A stretch of DNA of 64,000 nucleotides from G963556115 sp963666605 (GTDB taxonomy: Bacteria; Planctomycetota; SZUA-567): positions 3,224,001 to 3,288,000 of the forward strand of contig OZ223208.1 of the NCBI GenBank assembly GCA_965140405.1. The letters run 5' to 3'. A program made the position numbers and the translations under genes. A model generated the notes under the pieces. The model had not been told where the DNA came from. It did not search any database and saw only the letters and a program-made list of their open reading frames with translations. The first letter of the stretch is position 1. Each line of letters opens with the position of its first letter. Shown here in pieces: positions 60,963 to 64,000 of this stretch.

Positions 60963-61973
60963 TTATTTTGTGATTGTGTCTTCGGTGTTGAGGATTGAGT
61001 CGCACTCTTTGATCTTGTATCCCCAGAAGTTTTTGACTGGTTTGCCCTGAGTGTTATCAATAATGATAGGGCTGGTCTTCTTCTGTGCCTGCTTGGTCAT
61101 GGCTGCAGCAACTGCTGTAGAGCAGTAGATTACAGGATTAAGACCTTCAATACTCCTGACAACATTCGGTACTTTATAGTACGCGTCGGTCAGAATGTCT
61201 ATCAGATCGATAGTGCCGTCAAGTAGCATATTCATATCGACATTCGCAATGCGGACTGTAGAACGCCAGTCTTCAATACAGAGACCAATCTTTCTGGTGT
61301 AGTAATCCTGATAGACTGGGCGACCTTCGCCTTCTCCGTTTTTATCAATACTTCTGCCGTAGTCATCACGTTTTACACCTACTGTACCGCCTTTGGGGAA
61401 GATTCCGAATACTGTCTGAGGTGACCAGTTGATAAGCCAGATTGAGGTATTATCATTGCCTCTGCCCCCAGCATCGATAATGTTTGAGCCGATATTGTAA
61501 GGGTCGTCAGAGATTCTGCTGAAACGAATGTCAAGACCGTCAAAGCCTCGTGGATCGTCGGCAAGGGAAGAGTATAGAATCTTTTCAGCACAGGTATTGC
61601 CGATCCCCATGATGGTTGCTTTGGCTTCATCTACCCTGATCTCAGAGCCTTTGCCGTCTGCTGCTGTACCGTCGACAAACTCAGCGTCGATCTCTGCCCA
61701 TGCTTCAATGGAAGCGGTAGTATCGATCTGCTTAGTAGAGCTGCTCTTTGAAGTGCCGATATAATCGTTGACACTTCGGAAGCTGCCGGAAGGGAGTTTG
61801 GTGCGGTACTTGGATTCGTGGTTGCTGCCAGAATTACACTGTACCCAGCCCATATCCTCCATAAACGGATCAGACTGTTTGAGCAGTTCGATAGTCCTGC
61901 CCATTACTTTGTCTTTACCGATTAGGCGGGTCTGGACATCAGCTAGTGTAATATGCGCGTCTGTTAGTGCCAT
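60963..61973 (-). CDS. Major capsid protein (Bbp17-like)
   Basis: 336 aa. Podovirus capsid of the BPP-1 Bbp17 type, with an N-terminus TLADVQTRLIGKDKVMGRTI and CNSGSNHESKYRTKLPSG, a central DDPRGFDGLDIRFSRI and INWSPQTVFGIFPKGG, and a C-terminal IIIDNTQGKPVKNFWGYKIK. It is expected to adopt the HK97 fold. A strong GGAGG site precedes the ATG. It lies between scaffold and cement genes, as in relatives. Confidence 0.88.
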   Translation of the reverse strand: MALTDAHITLADVQTRLIGKDKVMGRTIELLKQSDPFMEDMGWVQCNSGSNHESKYRTKLPSGSFRSVNDYIGTSKSSSTKQIDTTASIEAWAEIDAEFVDGTAADGKGSEIRVDEAKATIMGIGNTCAEKILYSSLADDPRGFDGLDIRFSRISDDPYNIGSNIIDAGGRGNDNTSIWLINWSPQTVFGIFPKGGTVGVKRDDYGRSIDKNGEGEGRPVYQDYYTRKIGLCIEDWRSTVRIANVDMNMLLDGTIDLIDILTDAYYKVPNVVRSIEGLNPVIYCSTAVAAAMTKQAQKKTSPIIIDNTQGKPVKNFWGYKIKECDSILNTEDTITK

Positions 61974-61988
61974 TGATTATTACCTCCA

Positions 61989-62690
61989 TTATAGGTTATT
62001 GTAGATTTGCTCGCGTTTGTACTGGTCTGGGTAGAAGGCTTCCGCATCTGATATTTCACGAGGTTTTGCTGAAGCACCGCCGCGTTCGAAGCTGTCTTCG
62101 CTGGTTGCTTTATCTACTCCGACTAGAAACTTCATGAATGCTGGGTTATTGCCAGCCTGAGTAGTTACCAGAAAATCAGTGAGTTCACCTGACTGGTCAA
62201 ACTTTGCGAGTGCTCTCTCGGCTCTGGCTACTGTGTTCTTGAAATTTCTGCCACCTAGTTCAGGGTCGGAACGGACTTCTTTCGCCCAGTTGTCGGTAGT
62301 GTCAAGCCACTGTTGATCTTTGGCAGCTAGTGCCTGCTGGACAATTTGGCTATTCATGTCTACCAGTTTCTGGGACTGTTCCTGAGATAGACCAAGTTCT
62401 TTGAATGCTTCCTTTGCTTGTGACATTGATTCTGCGTCTGGAGTCAGACCTTCAGGCAAATTAAAATCTTCATACTCTATAGGCTGCTCTGGTGTTGGCT
62501 GGTCGTCTAATTTGTCAGTATTTTCTGTTTCAGAATTTTCAGTCTTGCCAAGGATACTGCCTGTATCTTCTGGTGGAGCTTCTGTATTACCGATGATACT
62601 TCCTGTATTCTCTGTTGGTTCGGGTGTAGACTCTGGTGCTGGCTGTGTGTCTGGTTGAGGTGCTTCTGGTGTTGGTGCTTCTCCTTCCAT
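61989..62690 (-). CDS. Capsid scaffolding protein
   Basis: About 233 aa. The Pro/Glu/Thr-rich N-terminus contains a duplicated NTGSIIGNTEAPPE / DTGSILGKTENSET motif, followed by a helical, acidic core (SQAKEAFKELGLSQEQSQKL, FKNTVARAERALAKFDQSGE) and a C-terminal YPDQYKREQIYNNL, typical for scaffold tails that bind the capsid. I prefer the ATG at 62690, 6 bases after GGAG, to the one at 62702. Confidence 0.82.
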   Translation of the reverse strand: MEGEAPTPEAPQPDTQPAPESTPEPTENTGSIIGNTEAPPEDTGSILGKTENSETENTDKLDDQPTPEQPIEYEDFNLPEGLTPDAESMSQAKEAFKELGLSQEQSQKLVDMNSQIVQQALAAKDQQWLDTTDNWAKEVRSDPELGGRNFKNTVARAERALAKFDQSGELTDFLVTTQAGNNPAFMKFLVGVDKATSEDSFERGGASAKPREISDAEAFYPDQYKREQIYNNL

Positions 62691-62777
62691 GGGTTTCTCC
62701 ATTGATTTAAAGTGAAAATAAATTTACCCGCGGGTGTAGCGTTTATAAGGAAATTAGCTTAACTCGCGACACTGTAT

Positions 62778-62792
62778 GTGGCATCATGCCAC
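62778..62792 (-). repeat. Hairpin between Bbp19-like and scaffold genes
   Basis: GTGGCATCATGCCAC is a perfect 15-base dyad starting directly after the stop of the Bbp19-like gene (62793). No T-tract follows. It may set relative mRNA levels ahead of the abundant scaffold and capsid genes. Confidence 0.4.
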
Positions 62793-63128
62793 TTAGTTAT
62801 AAAACCAGTTATTTATAATTTCATTGATTGCTGTTTTGTATTCTGTGTCAGCGATAGTAGCTGCGTCTTTGATGTCGAGGAGGATTTCTTTATAGGCTTC
62901 ACTCTTGCCAAGGTTATAGGCAGTGGCTTCTGCACCACCTCCGTAGTCTGAGCGGAGCATTACAGCAGAGAGTTTGCCTACTAGATATTCTTTGAAGTCA
63001 GCATTACGACAAAGGGAAAGGATACTGCGTCTCCGTTTCTCCAGCAGTTCATCCATAATGTCTTTCTTGAGTTCCTGAGCTTCATTGGTATCGTTACTAG
63101 TTACTACTCCGATATTTTTCTTTGGCAT
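62793..63128 (-). CDS. Bbp19-like phage protein
   Basis: 111 aa, helical. KKDIMDELLEKRRRSILSLC then FKEYLVGKLSAVMLRSDYGG and NLGKSEAYKEILLDIK match the Bbp19-type pattern (a small helical protein with a G..eA..eIL segment, found between portal and scaffold in BPP-1-like phages). The ATG overlaps the portal stop (TAATG) after a GGAG. Its function is unknown. Confidence 0.7.
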   Translation of the reverse strand: MPKKNIGVVTSNDTNEAQELKKDIMDELLEKRRRSILSLCRNADFKEYLVGKLSAVMLRSDYGGGAEATAYNLGKSEAYKEILLDIKDAATIADTEYKTAINEIINNWFYN

Positions 63129-64000
63129 TATCCTACTCCCATATTCTGTGCAAGATTGTCGATATTTTCTGAATTTATCTCTCCAACCTCTTTGGCTGTG
63201 CTTACTGTTTCCTGTATCGCTTGACTAGCCTGCTGTTCACGTGCTAGGTCTTCCTGGATTTGCTGGAGTTTCTTGACCTCTTTCTCCGGTAAGAGGAGTT
63301 CTGACTGGCAGAGGATTTCTGCCATCTTGGAGATGATTTTGCCAATATCGAGCCAGATAGATGAGTCTGGTCTTAGCTCTGCCATCATGGCAACGTTACC
63401 AATAAGCTGCATAATAGCGGTAAGCTCTGACTGCTTCTGCGCCTGAGCAAGAACTGAGACGTACTCAATCTTGAGTGGTCTGCCTTGCAGCTCTGCTGGT
63501 ACTGGAGGAATTACATCACCAAGGTCGTAGAGAATCTGAAAGCATCTGTCAAATACATGGTCTAGTGCTTCCTTTTCCAGAAGTTCAATAACCGGAGTAA
63601 TACTGCCGAGTTTTTCTGCATTGATAGAGGTTACCTCGGTAGCAGACATACTCTTATCTTTATTCATGATTGGAGCGAAGAGGTCGTTAAAGAAAACCTC
63701 TTTGATCTTCTGTCTAAGCTCAATTGTTTCCTGAGTGGTTGCCTCGTACACCCCATGTGCTTGATATATTGGAGTAATCTGAGAGTCAACAGACTGGGAG
63801 TTAACATAGGTTACACCGTTTGGTATCAGCTGAATACTTTCATTTTTGAGTTTACCGGAAGCTGCAACTGGTGGACTTACTGTCTTTTTAAGACCGTCCA
63901 GTGCTTCCTTACGTACCTGATATAGAGTCTTTACATCTGCTAGAGCGATACGAGCTGGAGAAGAACCATAGGTCGCATTACTTAGTTTTTCCCAGCGCGG
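63128..64000 (-). CDS. Portal (head-tail connector) protein, N-terminus beyond the window
   Basis: The frame is open from the window edge to a TAA at 63128, giving 290 visible residues. YGSSPARIALADVKTLYQVR near the edge is the podovirus portal motif (YG.gP...ALpDiktL); then PPVAASGKLKNESIQLIPNG, a helical stem with TTQETIELRQKIKEVFFNDL, and a C-terminal crown/barrel helix (EKEVKKLQQIQEDLAREQQA). Portals form the dodecameric DNA gate of the capsid. A GTG at 63751 is internal, not the start. The gene continues to the right. Confidence 0.85.
   Translation of the reverse strand, partial: PRWEKLSNATYGSSPARIALADVKTLYQVRKEALDGLKKTVSPPVAASGKLKNESIQLIPNGVTYVNSQSVDSQITPIYQAHGVYEATTQETIELRQKIKEVFFNDLFAPIMNKDKSMSATEVTSINAEKLGSITPVIELLEKEALDHVFDRCFQILYDLGDVIPPVPAELQGRPLKIEYVSVLAQAQKQSELTAIMQLIGNVAMMAELRPDSSIWLDIGKIISKMAEILCQSELLLPEKEVKKLQQIQEDLAREQQASQAIQETVSTAKEVGEINSENIDNLAQNMGVG

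Larger units (their letters stand above)
43252..64000 (-). mobile_element. Prophage structural region, BPP-1/T7-like podovirus (right end outside window)
   Basis: All genes from the portal (right edge) to the small terminase share one strand and follow podovirus morphogenesis order: portal, Bbp19-like, scaffold, capsid, Bbp16-like, gp11/gp13/gp14-like, two internal virion proteins, fibre, propeller protein, lysis candidates, small terminase. Large terminase, replication, integrase and repressor genes are not in the window and should lie to the right. The left boundary is either the duplicated terminase end near 43.25 kb or the att-like sites near 39.3 kb. Confidence 0.88.

Noticed and set aside
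43252..64000. Diversity-generating retroelement, expected because BPP-1-like phages can carry one
   Set aside because: No reverse transcriptase and no template/variable repeat pair were seen in the window; the tail genes show no obvious adenine-rich variable repeat. It could lie outside.
1..64000. CRISPR arrays and rRNA or complete tRNA genes
   Set aside because: No regularly spaced direct repeats and no complete tRNA cloverleaf were found; the only tRNA-like sequences are the isolated T-arms near 39.3 and 39.6 kb.

Overview
The window reads as a stretch of chromosome from a Gram-negative bacterium, with a prophage filling its right-hand third. Two membranes are indicated by a secretin, lipoproteins and many signal peptides. 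I could not fix the taxonomy. The mix of an FHA-rich split tad locus, a pseudokinase with a type III secretion SctD-like C-terminus, GH127 glycoside metabolism and class I FbaB aldolase would suit the PVC superphylum (Lentisphaerota-like), but this is an inference with low confidence.

Left region (1-11.4 kb). A minus-strand operon for uptake and breakdown of an L-arabinofuranose-containing glycan encodes a solute-binding protein, two CUT1 permeases, a GH127 beta-L-arabinofuranosidase and a MsmK/UgpC-type ATPase cut by the window edge. It is divergent from an AraC-type regulator. Next come a decayed cbiZ gene, a stand-alone HD-GYP phosphodiesterase and two SAM methyltransferases.

Iron and central metabolism (11.4-20.2 kb). 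A minus-strand cluster reads feoA-feoA-feoB, then a membrane-anchored exported protein and two DUF4198 paralogues. The three exported proteins are all predicted to mature with an N-terminal histidine. A near-consensus promoter with an overlapping near-palindromic operator precedes the cluster. On the plus strand follow fbaB and gpmA (glycolysis), then gene remnants including the N-terminus of an IS256-type transposase.

Tad/Flp pilus locus (20.3-38 kb). A plus-strand arm (Flp pilin, TadV-type peptidase, three TadE/TadG-like minor pilins) converges with a long minus-strand arm (secretin, TadD-like TPR lipoprotein, CpaB, FHA-CpaF ATPase, TadB, TadC, FHA membrane protein, pseudokinase/SctD-like protein, a second CpaF ATPase and two short Flp-like pilins). 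Together they would build and power a type IVc pilus or related secretion machine.

Integration hot spot (38-43.2 kb). This holds an IS1595-like transposase fragment, an integrase pseudogene damaged in several ways, two tRNA/tmRNA T-arm-like sequences, an array of inverted repeats, a deleted AlbA_2/Schlafen-type regulator, an orphan HEPN gene of an MNT/HEPN pair, and a two-gene Mrr-nuclease plus HEPN-motif cassette that looks like an anti-phage defence module.

Prophage (43.2-64 kb, all minus strand). These are the structural genes of a Bordetella-phage-BPP-1-like/T7-like podovirus: portal, Bbp19-like protein, scaffold, major capsid, Bbp16-like protein, T7 gp11/gp13/gp14-like proteins, a coiled-coil internal virion protein, a 3120-aa ejection-type polyvalent protein, a T7-type fibre, a seven-repeat predicted propeller, candidate spanin and holin-accessory genes, and the small terminase. 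The most interesting feature is a sigma-factor-like region 2 plus region 4 pair inside the 3120-aa protein, which also carries ParB-like and HExxH motifs. A second is a 104-aa moron-like gene with its own promoter and terminator, lying between the small terminase gene and a degraded copy of that gene's 3' end.
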